Below, piece after piece: positions 52,301 to 64,000 of a DNA stretch of 64,000 nucleotides. The DNA is taken from contig CAADRB010000019.1 in NCBI GenBank assembly GCA_900708905.1, forward strand, positions 1,523,161 through 1,587,160, in the 5' to 3' direction. Below the pieces are notes generated by a model. The model made no database searches, was not told the DNA's origin, and saw only the letters and a list, made by a program, of their open reading frames with translations. Source of the stretch: Hymenolepis diminuta (taxonomy: Eukaryota; Platyhelminthes; Cestoda; Cyclophyllidea; Hymenolepididae). Each line of letters starts with the position of its first letter. Within the stretch, counting starts at the first letter, position 1. Both the position numbers and the translations under genes were made by a program.

Positions 52301-53285
52301 ATTTTTTAAACTTTTTTGAATAAAATAGAAAATTAAAATATTAACAAATTTTGTAATAATTAGGTTTAATTTTTCATAGAAAAATAAAATTAATGTATCA
52401 CATATAGTATTTAGACCAATATAGATTAGTAAATTTTCATTAAACTGAATGTTTTCTTCAAATAATTATAATTTTATTTGATAAGTCATAGTAAATAGAA
52501 AAATAATTTATCCATTTCAGTCATGAGAAGGCAACTTAATTTAGAGGGAATAGCAAACAAGTCCAACGGGGAAGTCAGTAAAATGTGATCATGAAATGAA
52601 GACATCATGAGCGTTACTGAGCATAAATTTGGAAGCATTGAGCAGACAATAAGCTCATTTGGCGAGTATTCAAGTTGTAATTGTTTGCTCTTTAGTCTTC
52701 ATTATTTGATGCCAGGTTCATGAGTGAGTTCCATGACGGTCAGTACCTATTTACGGGTTATTTAATCCTCCTGGTCAATCTAGCCTATTAAATTCGATTA
52801 TACTTTCCAAAGTTGAGGAAGTATTTATTATATCTATAAAAAGTACCTGACTTACTCCCATGCAGATTTCTGAGTCACCTCTCTGAATTGGAGTGAGATC
52901 ATGTTCAGATTTATACACTTCGTCCGTCTTAGAGCGCACCTGGGACTCATAGTCAAAAGCTTATATTTGAAGTAAACGTGAACAACAGATTATTTGGAGC
53001 TGATTTCCAGTGATAAGACCATGCCATAAACTTGCTGAATTAACTAAAGTTTTAGCTCTAGCAGGACAAGATTTTCTGATAAACTAGTCTATCCTTAATG
53101 GAAAATATTTTATTTGTTTTAATGCTGCTTTTATTGTTACTATTATTATTACTCACAGTAAAAAACACATCTCAATGTTAATAGCGGGAAGGAACTAAAA
53201 TCGGTTAACATAAAGTGTTAAAAAGGCCTTAGTTCATTTAATTTTTTTATTCAGGTTGTAGCACTGATTAAAAAGGTAGCTCATA
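49358..53285. other. Gene-free, very AT-rich stretch
   Basis: No gene or recognisable mobile element. The part around 52070-52520 is extreme in A and T, with many AATAAT and TTTATT runs. Confidence 0.4.
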
Positions 53286-53550
53286 TTCCAAATTCCATAT
53301 TTCATGATTTGTCCACAAGATTGCAGCATGCGCTCCCCAAAGCTATTCGGTGCATATTTGCTGGTATTTTTAGTGAAAAAGGTCAGTCTTACCGCTTCAA
53401 CTAATTTTTCCGCCAGTGGTTGAGAAAGTAAGAGGATCTTACCTGACGTTGAACCGTTTAGAACTTTTATGCAGCGGTGATGAGAGAGCTAAACAATTTA
53501 AGTTAGCTAAGCTCCAAAAGTAGTGCTCACTCAAGGTAAATTGTATGTTT
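53286..53550 (+). repeat. Dispersed repeat family B, copy 2
   Basis: Matches copy 1 (28141-28402) through GATTGCAGCA, TGGTATTTTTA, GGTCAGTCTT, CTTCAACT, GTTGAGAAAG, GCGGTGATGAGAGAGCTAAA and GTTAGCTAAGCTCC. Same orientation. Copy 3 follows about 0.5 kb later. Confidence 0.65.
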
Positions 53551-54030
53551 AATAAATTTCTTATTTTGTTAAAATATTAAAGGTACTCTTTGTTTGTAGT
53601 TTTCAAGTTTATACTAGTGTTTTCTTATCTCTTTATATTACTTGATCCATTTGATCTATCGAAACGGCAGTTTAATTTCAAGAACAATCTAAGTGTTTTA
53701 CAGACATCATCATATATGTTGATTTATTTTTTCTAGATAAAGGGCAACAGGTGTGGAAGAATTTAATCTTGATATGCAAACATCCATCTAGATTTAAATT
53801 TGTAGCCTTTGCGATTGTGGTCTGAGTTTTCATTTACGTTTCGCAATTGAAGAAACTCAGTTTTAATACATAAATGTAAAAAAATTCTTGAAACACCTAT
53901 TTTTATTAAGAAAAATTTAGTGTACATTGTCTATTATTAAGCCATAGAGGAGGAGGATCGAAAAGTCCCTGAAAGCATCCTTATGTATCAGTAGTTGTAT
54001 TACATTTGCCAAACAGACAAGTCATGTTCT

Positions 54031-54277
54031 AAAATTCAAAATTCATGATTCGTCTCCTGAATTGCAGCAAATGCTTGTCGACGGCGTCAAGGGCTTATTG
54101 ATTAGCATTCTAATCATGATGGTCAGTCCTGCAATTCCAATTCAGTTTTTCCCCAACTGTTAAGAAGGCCATTTTGATCTTGCTATTTAACAGAGATAAA
54201 ACAGGTGACGAGAGAGATGTGTATGTGCTTTTCATGAATCTAATGTACTGACTGTTATACCTGAAGATACATATATA
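54031..54277 (+). repeat. Dispersed repeat family B, copy 3
   Basis: Shares AATTCATGATT, AATTGCAGCA, TGCTTGTCGACG, GGTCAGTCCTG, CCCAACTGTTAAGA and GGTGACGAGAGAG with the other copies, and ends in ATACATATAT as copy 1 does. It lacks the AGCTCC block. Confidence 0.6.
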
Positions 54278-55533
54278 AAATTAATCAAGTATATAAAATG
54301 CACAAATTGGCAGAAATTGGGTTTGAGGTAAAATATAAAAAATGTTTCCCTTAAAATATATCGGGGTAATTTTGTATTTTAATAAAAAGATATGTTGAGT
54401 TTAAATTACAAAATAAATATGGAAGAGCGGTTCTTTTTTAAGCATCATAACTAGATTGAATTATTTTCAAAACAATGCAAGACAAATAAAAACCTACCTC
54501 TAGCCTTATTATTAATTTTCTTATTACTAAACCACAATTTTCCAGTAAATTAATTAACTAACTTTGATTTTTTTTGCCAACAGGACATTTTCTTTATCAT
54601 AATTGAAAATAATCTTAATAGTGTAGGATCTACAATATATTTCGCTACTTTAAATTGTTACATTATCTGAAAAAGCACTCAGGCTGTTTTTAGTTCAAAA
54701 TGTAGATATCTTAACTTAATATTGGACAGACAATTTTAGGCCTTTCATCCCCTAAGATGCAATGAAAATGGTATTTTGACATTTACTTTAAAATCAAAGA
54801 GTCAAAATTTAAGTAAGTCATTGAAAAACAACTGCATTTCATGCAAATTATAAGCACGAGATGATGAAATGCTGCAAGTTGCTTTCTAAAGGAAGGAGAA
54901 AGACGGAATTTACAGTTTACAATTTGCTTTCAGAAACAACTGTTAAAATAGTCGTCGGAAAATTGTGTAATTACTAAATTTAATTAAAAAATTTTTAAAA
55001 AGAACCAATCAAGTACTAAAAAACTAGAGAGTTGACTGCAATTAGGAAGAATTAAAAAATTGATTTAATTAATTAAACCAATTAAGGCAGTTGTTTCAGG
55101 TAAAAATTAGTTTCAATAGATTCAATTAAATTAATAGTGACCGCGTAATTTTACATTTAAGTGCGAAACGAAGGTTAGCAAATATTTAATGTTACCCATA
55201 TAATTTTCTTGGAGATGTGCAAAATCAAAATGAAGAGGAAATTCAATGCAGAATTTGAAAATAACGTAAAACACAATATTTTGCAAATGGCTATGCGAGC
55301 AGAGATTTTAGACTTATAGTGGATTATAAATAAAAAATTATTCTCAGTTCTATAAAGTTAGCATTCATTTAGGCCTTTCAACTTAAAAACCACTATTTCC
55401 CATTATTATTTCTATTTTCTAAATTAATTTGCAAGCACAAAAATGTTAAATAAGTGAATTTAAAATAAACGTTTAAAAAATTTTATAATTTAAAACTTGA
55501 AATACAAAATGAACATAGAAAATGGGTGTTTAG
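54278..55533. other. Gene-free AT-rich stretch
   Basis: Nothing recognised between repeat family B copy 3 and the mariner remains. Confidence 0.4.
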
Positions 55534-55620
55534 CATATCAGGTTGCGACAGAAGTTGTCCAATTTTGAGCTGTTTTTTAAGCACGATTACTTCAATTTAG
55601 CTTGTTCATATTGCATTTTG
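55534..55620 (+). repeat. Mariner-type 5' end, outer copy
   Basis: Starts with TATCAGGTTGCGACAGAAG, which has the look of a mariner inverted-terminal-repeat start (AGGTTG...AAGT). It is repeated in the same orientation at 55713-55794, sharing AGAAGTT, GTCCAATTTT, TGAGCTG and ATTACTTCAATTTAG. There is no coding sequence directly after this copy. Confidence 0.5.
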
Positions 55621-55712
55621 CAAAGATCAGGATTTTGAACATTATAAAAAACCTTTTAATAAAAAATCATAGCTCTCACGGGCGGTTATCTATGAGGTCA
55701 ATGAAAGAATAA

Positions 55713-56430
55713 GTATCAGATGCAGCAGAAGTTCTGTCCAATTTTTGAGCTGTGTTTAGGGAACAATTACTTCAATTTAGATTGTTCATATTGTATACTT
55801 ATCTATGGTAATTAATAATACATTATTTCTTCTTTCAGATTGTGTGATAATTATCCTTATTAATAACTATTTCTAGCCCTCATGTACTCTCCAAATAAAG
55901 AGCATATCAGGCATATTTTACTCTTTGAATTTCATCAAGGAAATACGACAAGCTCAGTAGCAAAAACACTCAAAGGCACTTATGTAAATGATGTTGTGAA
56001 AGAAAAGATCTGCAAAAAGTGGTTTTCACTTTCGCGTTTCAAAAGAAATGACTTCAGCCTGAAAGACGAGAGATGAACCGAGAGCAGGATGCTCAAACAA
56101 ACTCAATTCTGAGCAATTTCAAGCTGCCACTGATAATGTTTTAGTTGATTAAAAATCATTCTAATTTGTATAAATGTAAATCGACATGATTGCGAAATAT
56201 TTTCGTGACGTGGAGATACCAAGAATGCAGGTATTTGGCAAGTTTGCTTAAATATTTATTTAATATCAATTCAGTATGGAAGATGTGACAAACACTTGAA
56301 AGGAATTTGAAGTTAATGAATGTCAATTTCTGAACTAAATGTGACAAGTAGATGCTGGAAGAGAATATCGGAATGAAAAGAGATCATTCTAAGGCCCCGA
56401 AGAGTTCTCACCTCAAGTTAATGGAATTTG
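55713..56430 (+). mobile_element. Degenerate mariner transposon, 5' half
   Basis: A mariner-like terminal sequence at 55713-55794 is followed 169 bases later by a transposase start at 55882, the usual mariner leader length. The first 64 codons carry the N-terminal helix-turn-helix of mariner transposases: EHIRHILLFEFHQGNTTSSV, then a KWFSLSRFKRNDFSL block equivalent to the family's WF.KF..GDFSLEDEPR. A frame change near 56074 follows. The PRAGCS continuation is readable in the next frame until a stop at about 56150. Weak similarity to the region around the first catalytic aspartate (CDK then YEN.. KR) may persist near 56340-56400. No second aspartate region or 3' terminal repeat was found. 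The element is dead. Confidence 0.7.
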
Positions 56431-59400
56431 TGAGCTAAGCAACTGTTTTATCGTTTTAAATGTTTTTTTGGCAATGAACAAAAAATGCTTAAATTTTAGC
56501 TGCTATTAAATTTAAATACGTCTTTTCAGATTGAGTTATTTGTAGGAGATATTCAAATTGGAGGAGCCTCTTTTTGAACTCAATTGATTTTTTAAACAAA
56601 AAGAATGCTTAATTTTTTCTTCACATCTTTGGTTTTCCTAATACAAAATATTAGATTGCGAGAAATAATTGGAAGAAATACTTTTAAAATGTTATAGTAA
56701 AATAAGCCATAGTTTGGAAAATGCTAATACGAAATTGAAACATAAATATACCTAAAGAAACGCCCGTTGAAACTGCGTGAATTTGGTCACCACTAGGTAG
56801 GAATGAGACAGAGTCGGTAGCCGAATAATTTAAAAGTGAGAAACGCAGGGAAGGCAGCGAACTTGCAAGTAGTAATCTGAAATTTTAATTGAGTGGAAGA
56901 GCAAAGCTCAATTAGCATTTGCAAAGTAACGAAGGTACGTCGATAAACTGATTAAAGACTGATGGATGAGTAAAATTTGAGTTAGTGTAAGAAGCGTATA
57001 AAAGGTAGTCATTGGTGAACAAACCACAACTGTGTTGGAAAATGCATCCCAATTTGATTTATTGCCATTATTATGAAAATAAAAGATTGTATAAATTTAT
57101 TATTTTATTTTAATTAAATCATTTTTGCAACAGTATAAAGACTTTTTCATGCTAAATACTTATGATACTGCAGTTTTTACTGTCTCTAATCCATGCTGTA
57201 GAGTGTGGTTATAAATCTTCTGGATTCATGGCCGACAATTTTTGCATACAAAATTAATAGAGAAAGGGCATAAATTTAAACATATTTCAAATCAAAATAC
57301 TTGTACTTAATACATCAAGCATGAATTACTGTCTGCATGGTAAATTTAAGGTGCGACATAAAATATTTAGTAATTATATTGTGGGAATATCAAACATCTT
57401 GAGTTGATGCTCAAATAAATGTTCTAAAGAAAACACACTTCCCGGTAACCAGTGCATTTTTATTTTCTTGCAATGCTTTGAGACAAGTTAATAAATTTCA
57501 TTTCTTCTGTGTTCACATAAACAACGCGCTTGACCACAAATACCCAACTCATACGATCTGATTTCCTACATTGCACTGAGAATGTCGCTTTCATCAAGAC
57601 TCAACTAAATTCTCAATCCATTTATCTAGACAGACTTTTCTATGACACATGTTGAATGCCGTTATTATTAAGCTTAAATCTCTACTACCTTCTTCTTTGT
57701 CCTCAGATCATCTTCTTGTATAACCAGCCCAATATACACGCACCAGATAAATATTCCCACAAGTCACTCTCCAGCTGAGCATCCACTCTGGACTCTATAA
57801 AGCTCTCAAATTAGATTTCACAATTTTCCCCATATTATTGAATGTTGAGAATCTAAAGAATTAGAACGGTAATAGCTCAGTTGATCTCTATTGTATTTAA
57901 TATAAATGGCTATGATTCACTCATTTTAAATAGGTTGTAGCATAATACGCAATTACTAAATGTTCCAATTTCCAGTGCTGCAATGGCTATCTAATGAAGC
58001 ATTTTATGATTAGGTTGGTAATTTAGATTGACTATTGGTTAACTTGAACATATATCCAAAGCGGAAATAAAATTGGTAATGCGCTCTGCTAAATTAGCAA
58101 CTAAACATATCTGAATATATTTTAAGAAATAAATACTATTTTAATTACTCTACTATTATGAAGAAGTAAAATATTTGAATAAGCTGCCCACTCTCAACAT
58201 ATGCCAAATGGTTTAACCTCTGTGGTGTCCAGATACCAGAATTTTGGACATGTCTCGGTCGTGTCATTATCGGCACTTTTATCCTAAAAGCTCTGCATGC
58301 ACGATTATAGCTTGCCGATAATTAGTTAACGGAGTTCTAATGTGGGCAATAGTATCCCCGGGTATTCAGCAACTTTCTTGGTATTTGTAAGTAAAATATC
58401 ACCAAGACACCAACGGAGAAATTATATAGCAGTTATGAAATGTCGTTATGTCCCTTGGAGCGCAAAAGAAATTTAAAACTTAAATTATGAGAAGGCTTAC
58501 TAATAGGAATAAGACAAAATTGCCATCAAAAAGGCGCGAAATGGAGAGGGGGTCAAAAAGAACAGATAATGAAATCAGAGCATCAGGCATCTTAATTTAT
58601 CTGAATTCTGTAAGTACCATATTTATCATATTCCCCATAGAAACATAATTACTACTGAATAGCCCTATTCTAAATTTTGTAATTCTACTCTCGGATTTAT
58701 GGGCTACTACATATTCATGGTATTCAAATCTCATTGACTAATTAAATTAGTTCTAAGATTAGACATATCGTCTTGATTCATTTTAAATTTATTACAGTCA
58801 AGAGCACGTATTTGTTACTGGTGCATAACGGATTATATATTTTGGGAAACTGCGACTTTATTCTTTACTAATTATGCTATAAGCAGAAATTGAAATTCCA
58901 AATTTACACAAATACGAAAAAGGTTTGGATAAATCAGCACATGTTTTTGATTTATTGCTGTGGTTAGTAAATTTTGGATTTGAAATTATTTAATTTAAAT
59001 CCTTAGCTAAAAATTATATTGACCCTAAATGTTTACAGTTTTGAATTCCATTTTCATGAATTATCTAGGAGAGGTAATATTTAAATTTACATCCCAGGAC
59101 TCGAATGATCTTTTCATAAGATACGTATAGATTGTATTACGCTGCTTCTTAAAGAAATCTGATAATAGAAACTGAGCATTTTATTGTCGTTTAGTTAATT
59201 TAAGTTAAAAAAGCAGAATAATTTTCTTTGAAAGTATGGAATCAATCACTTGGATATTTACTTAGTAACACCGTAGGAAGGATATAAAATAGCTTTCTAT
59301 TTTAAAAATATTTGTCAGTATTTGATGGAAACATGCGGAAAACAATCAAGTTTTATCCAGATGAAGACAAAGTTGGTTAAATTTTAAAAAATCCTAAAAT

Positions 59401-60024
59401 AGAGACGTGCAAATGGTGTTTGGTTATTGAGCACAGAACGTTTGTGATTTCGTTAAGTTAACTTCTCATTGCACAAAAATCTGGGATAATTAGAATATAA
59501 TTTTGAAATTGATGTCAACTATTAATTAAACGAAGGTGGTAAAATGTAAAATAATTATATTTAAAAAAAAATATTTTAACCATTTTCAGTATTAGAATTT
59601 TTTACGAATATTTAACTATTTGGCTTAGCTCCGTATATCAATAAGCAGCAACGGCAAATTAGATCAAATAACTAATATTTTCTTAATAAAAATCAAATAT
59701 TCATATTTTAGAACTCTGTTGAATTTTCTAGTTTCTGATTTGTTTAGCTACCATGATGGAAAATAAAATCGCTTCAAATCTCAAATACTTTAGTAAATTT
59801 TTGTTGAAATAAAAGTAATATCTTAAAATTCTTCACAATTTAGAATTTTGTGAAAAAAGTGAAATAATTAAATAAAGCAAAATTAAGATTCTGTAAATTA
59901 AATTACATTAAAATATATGTAATTATTAACTGATTTCAGCTCACACTAGCTAAATATATTGCAAAATGAGGATCGGAGCTTTGAAACCATCCGTTTTACA
60001 CTTAAACAATTTTAAATACAAGAC
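56431..60024. other. Gene-free stretch
   Basis: No coding region recognised. Somewhat GC-richer patches near 57700-57790 and 58220-58400 could not be matched to anything else in the window. Confidence 0.4.
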
Positions 60025-60112
60025 TTTTTCTGGAATCAAACAAATTAGAGCTAAATTCTAGAGAAAGTGGCTATGAAACTGCATGAGAAATCAAATTTTT
60101 GTTCATGAAAGT
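60025..60112 (+). repeat. Dispersed repeat family D, copy 1
   Basis: Matches 61405-61495 in the same orientation: TTTTTCTGGAATCAAACAAA, then an AGAGCTAAA block, CTATGAAACTGC and TCATGAAA. Short and diverged. Confidence 0.4.
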
Positions 60113-61404
60113 TAGTTTAAAATGTCTTAAAAGCCAATCTTTTATAGAGACGAACTCCTAAAGTATCGTGAAAGTGGTAAAGGAAATGGCACAAATTGCA
60201 ATCTGTACGTCATAGATAAATTTTTAGGATTAAAATCACCCAAGTCTGCTTTTTTAAGTGCAGTTCTTATTGGTAATATTTACCGGTCATTTGGATCAAA
60301 TGAACTTGAAAATTTTAAAACAGTTAAAGTGGACTCATGATAAATAAAAAAATGGTTTCTTTTATCAGGCCGATTCAATTCTGTGTGCATTGGAAAATGG
60401 CACGCTAATTTATTGAAAGTAACAAACAGCAGAAACTTTTAATTGAAACAATTTTAAACATTTTAAAACATCCCAAGTGGGTTGAAAGTACATATACTTG
60501 TGTATCATAGAAAGATGAATACAATCCATAAGCAATTTAATACCATAACTGATTGTACATGTTAATAACTAAGAAGATGAAATTCACCTAAAAATTTTTA
60601 TATCCTTCAAGAAGCAGTGCTCAATGAAACAGTAAATTCTAAGGTTATGATTATATGGTAAAAGTCACCAGTTAATGTTTCAAATTTCCGTTATTTAACA
60701 CACGTGAATTTATAAATATATGGTTGATATGAAACCGGCTCCAGTGTGATTTTTAACAAATACTCTTTTAAAATTAGTTAAAAAACCTTAAGAACAAATA
60801 TCTTTGTGTTATCAGTGATTATTTGAAGTTTAGGAAAATAACCGGATCAAGACCACAAAGCTTCAGTTTTTTTTCGATAGATTTAAAGTGATATAGCCTA
60901 ATAAAATTAACTAACCGATATCCTAACGAAATCGCCTGGTATTATGCGCCATGTTTTCATACATACGTACACAATTAGCGGTCTGTGTAAATACCACTTC
61001 AAAATTCCATTCTTATTACAATTTTTATCTCATTCTCATGTCCATCACGTTAAATTTATCAAAAGGGCAGTTTGATGCATTTTTGCTTACAAGCTTCATG
61101 GATTCATTTCCTCAAACATCTCTCACGGTTTTGGAAGAAAATTAACTTTTAATTAGTTACTTATATATAATGAGTATGATGTATTTATTCGATTTCCAAG
61201 TCAAAGTAAATAATCGCAACCAGTTTTAGATTAATCTAAAAACCGGAATCCAAAAATCAAATGACGTGAGGCTCCTTCACACCCGAAATTATGTTCCGAG
61301 TCTTTTTGAACACCTTCATAATTTGATGGACTCTTAGTTAACCGATTTCAATTATTTCTTGCAGTTTTAATAAATATTTTAAACTAGCACAGTTGTAAAT
61401 GTTA
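60113..61404. other. Gene-free stretch between family D copies
   Basis: No coding region recognised. A short hairpin near 61221-61247 pairs a GTTTTAGAT block with ATCTAAAAAC. Confidence 0.35.
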
Positions 61405-61495
61405 CCTTTTCTTTGGATTCAAACAAATTTGTGCTCAATCTTAAAATATTTGACCTTGAAACTGCGATGTAACTCAGGCCTCCATTTATGAAAAT
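61405..61495 (+). repeat. Dispersed repeat family D, copy 2
   Basis: Partner of 60025-60112: TTTTCTTTGGATTCAAACAA, GTGCTCAA, CCTTGAAACTGC and TTATGAAA in the same order. Confidence 0.4.
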
Positions 61496-62251
61496 CATTG
61501 CAATTGTCCTCTTATTGTCTGGAAAACTAGTCTCCAATAGAATTAAACAACTCAAGCAACCTGAACATGTTAAGAGCAGAGAAGTAAGTATAACAACTAC
61601 AGCTCCAAATATATCCTAACATTTTAGGAACGATATCGCCATATATTACCTACCACTCTATTTGATATTTGCAATATGAACAATAACTGGCCAATTTTGC
61701 TGATTAGCTGAACAAAATTAATTTATTTTGCTCACTATGCACTTTAAACTACTTAGATTCGAGTGCAACCGGTAATCTGGTTTCGGTACGGTGGTGACAA
61801 ACCCAGACCAATATATTCTATTGGTGGGTGAAATCAAGAACCCTGAAGACGGGAAAGATGGTATGTTGCGATTATTCGAATATAAAAAAATTACGCCTAT
61901 AAAACTGAATATTGAAATTATTCTGATGATTTGTAAATGCTAAATAGGGAATTAGTTTTCAGCCATTAAAAAATTAACTTATATTTCTATAAGCTTTTTT
62001 ATGTATAGATGAATACAAAAACTATTTAAATTAACATAACATAACATAATAAATTAATTGAACATTTCCAGATGCCAACACTTCTTTGTAATGTATTCAT
62101 TAATCAAAGAAAGTACAAAGTAACCAAGCATCTATTTGACAGGCTTGTCAAGCTGAATGCAAAATAGTTCTCGTTTCGTGCCTGCTGTTTTAACGGAGTA
62201 GGAGAGCGGATGGCGGAGAAATATTGGCAGCTATTTTGCCACCCAAGTTAC
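61496..62251. other. No gene seen
   Basis: If the exon at 62252-62344 is real, this would be intron or downstream sequence of its gene. No following exon with the light-chain PTWH motif could be found on the minus strand. Confidence 0.35.
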
Positions 62252-62344
62252 CATGGCGGCTATGTGATCTCTCATGTTTTTCTCTACTTCTGTGCCGGTG
62301 AAGTCTTGGACCACACGCGCAGAGTATTCAGCGATTTGTGAGAA
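62252..62344 (-). CDS. Possible LC8-like dynein light chain exon
   Basis: A 93-base minus-strand stretch lies between a possible acceptor (TTGCCTAG) and a possible donor (GTAACT), both phase 0. It encodes 31 residues including IAEYSARVV and TEVEKNMRDHIAAM. The latter resembles the EKDIAAHIKKE helix of LC8 dynein light chains, a family expanded in flatworm tegument proteins, and the donor falls near where animal LC8 genes are split. It is clearly GC-richer than its surroundings. The exon with the conserved PTWHC motif and an N-terminal exon were not found, so it is either part of a gene with distant exons, a relic, or coincidence. Confidence 0.25.
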
Positions 62345-64000
62345 CTAGGCAACTATTGTCAGATACACAACCCCACTGTAAAAATGGGATTCATGGTTCC
62401 ATTTAAAGGGCACTTAAGGAAATATTCAAGATTTGGCTGATGTCAAAATTTGCACATTTTTTAAAAAAATGACGACAAATAGTCATTTCACTGCTTGAGA
62501 ATCCCTAATCCCTATCCATGAAATAAATCTTTAGAAAACAATTTTGTTATATATTATAGTGTAGTTTATGAAAGTTTACACATTTCATTTTTAAACAAAT
62601 CATAATCTTGATATTTAAAGTTTGGAAGAGTTAAAATTCATTTTTGACTCTTACTTCATTTAAAACTAGAAATAATGGCGAATTTTTAATGTAATAACCA
62701 AAATATATGAGTTTGTGTGAAATCTTGGAAATGCAAATTAAAATCGTAAAATTCCTTTTTGTTTAAGTTCAAATTAAACGTACAAATTAAATTGAAATTT
62801 CGACATTTTCATGAACTGCTAATGTGCATCAGAAATTTTTATCTGATTTCTATGCGTATTAATTAAACTATGCTTAAACATTTTAAATTAGAATAATTTT
62901 GTATTTTTTAAATAAACCAGCAACAGAAGGTATCCCATTCTTCCTCTCCAAATGTCAAAACACGAACTTCATTTGCTATTGCACCGAATCGTAAATAGTC
63001 GGTGGAGATTGCCAAGGTCGTAAATTGGCTTAAAATAGTGAATTAAATTGAATTTTATTAAATTAGGGTATCCTCTTATTTTTAAAACGTAAAATTACGT
63101 GACAATTGGGTAGATCAAATATTATATTCACAATTAATCAGGCTTTTTTATTAAAAATTCTCAATTTTTAGATAAATTGCTTTGAAACAGACTCTGCCAA
63201 ATATATCGGTGGCATAATCGGGTGGAAAAATATTAATCAAATGTTAAAAAATGCATGGATACTATGAAAATCGAGGAAACTATTTGATTTAGGCACACTA
63301 CTAAATTTAGATTATAGCAAACGCTGTGAAGATTTCTAAATTGGCAAAGAATGAAAACAATAAATTGTGAGTTTGTGAAAATATGTTTAAACGATTTGTT
63401 GGCCAAATGGATTTTACTTTGATCCATTAAAAAACTTACCTTTCTATTCAGTAAGATTTAAATAAGTATAGTTAACTCATCTTGCCATAATTTGATTAAT
63501 GCAATTTTTCAGAGGTGAAAGTTGAGTTCGTCCACTGTGCAAAGGTGACGCTGTTCTAAATATTTATGCCGAATAAGTCAGATTACAAAATCACTGGTGC
63601 ATATCTAGTAAACCGGATGGGCAGCAACATTTTTAAGGTTACATCAGATTGAGAGATATTTTGAAGGGAGGTGTCAGGCCATTCAAAATGGGCATTGATA
63701 GTAATGCCTTTAACGGGATTAGGAATCTAGTTCACTATTTATATATGTACAAAAAACCGCAAACTCATCGTTTTCCTATCATAAATAATAAAAAATATAA
63801 CTCCCCTTTGGGGGAGGAAAAACACATTAGTACCTCTGTCAATTATTATATTTGGCAGACTGAATCACATCAAAGGTAATATCACTTATCCATAAAATAC
63901 TTATTCATCTTTAAAATGCATTTGGCATTGGAGATAGACCAGAATCGTTACTTCTTGACATCAGTCTTGTGCTATTCCTAAAGATTAGCATACAGAATGT
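62345..64000. other. Gene-free AT-rich end of window
   Basis: No gene recognised. A 76-codon plus-strand frame at 63649-63879 opens with TTG, not ATG, and resembles no family I know. Confidence 0.4.

Noticed and set aside
63649..63879. 76-codon plus-strand frame near the window end
   Set aside because: Opens at TTG, is lysine/asparagine-rich as expected from AT-rich DNA, and matches nothing known to me.
1..64000. Bacterial-type operons, CRISPR arrays, phage or defence systems
   Set aside because: Spliced eukaryotic genes, no regular spacer-repeat arrays and no ribosome-binding-site-led gene runs. Nothing of this kind is present.

Overview
The window is eukaryotic, AT-rich and gene-poor. Three spliced or single-exon protein genes can be read with confidence. 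Their introns form two size classes: one of 36 bp, a tight group at 61-82 bp (several at 70-74 bp), and a few of 0.5-2.3 kb. A 36/72-bp intron bimodality is known from tapeworm genomes, so a cestode is the most likely source, with a GC-poor lineage favoured over a GC-richer taeniid. This is inference; another flatworm cannot be excluded.

Layout. Positions 1-6425 are bounded by a near-perfect inverted repeat of at least 200 bp (199 of 200 matching), the left arm being cut by the window edge. Inside it, on the minus strand, lies a small single-exon gene for an SMCO4-like one-pass membrane protein (5134-5316). From 6.4 to 17.9 kb there is no intact gene, but there is a decayed sirtuin-5-like pseudogene (15488-15816), relics with a tRNA-like B box, and one copy of a dispersed repeat. 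From 17.95 to 24.54 kb on the minus strand is a complete 13-exon exportin-T (XPOT) gene, whose exons add up to exactly 1117 codons including the stop. An unidentified coding-like exon lies upstream of it at 25.3-25.6 kb on the same strand. At 35.8-39.7 kb on the plus strand is a hyccin (FAM126) gene, with two large coding exons and an unresolved first exon. From 39.7 kb to the end no intact gene is seen. This stretch holds several diverged dispersed repeat families, a dead mariner transposase with a duplicated 5' end, and one possible dynein-light-chain-like exon at 62.25-62.34 kb.

The identified genes are unrelated housekeeping functions (tRNA nuclear export, plasma-membrane PI4-kinase scaffolding, a conserved small membrane protein) and show no sign of being a functional cluster. 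At least four unnamed repeat families have two or three diverged copies inside the window. Together with the young-looking inverted-repeat structure around a host gene, they are the least explained content. All identifications come from reading translations against remembered family features; no search was run.
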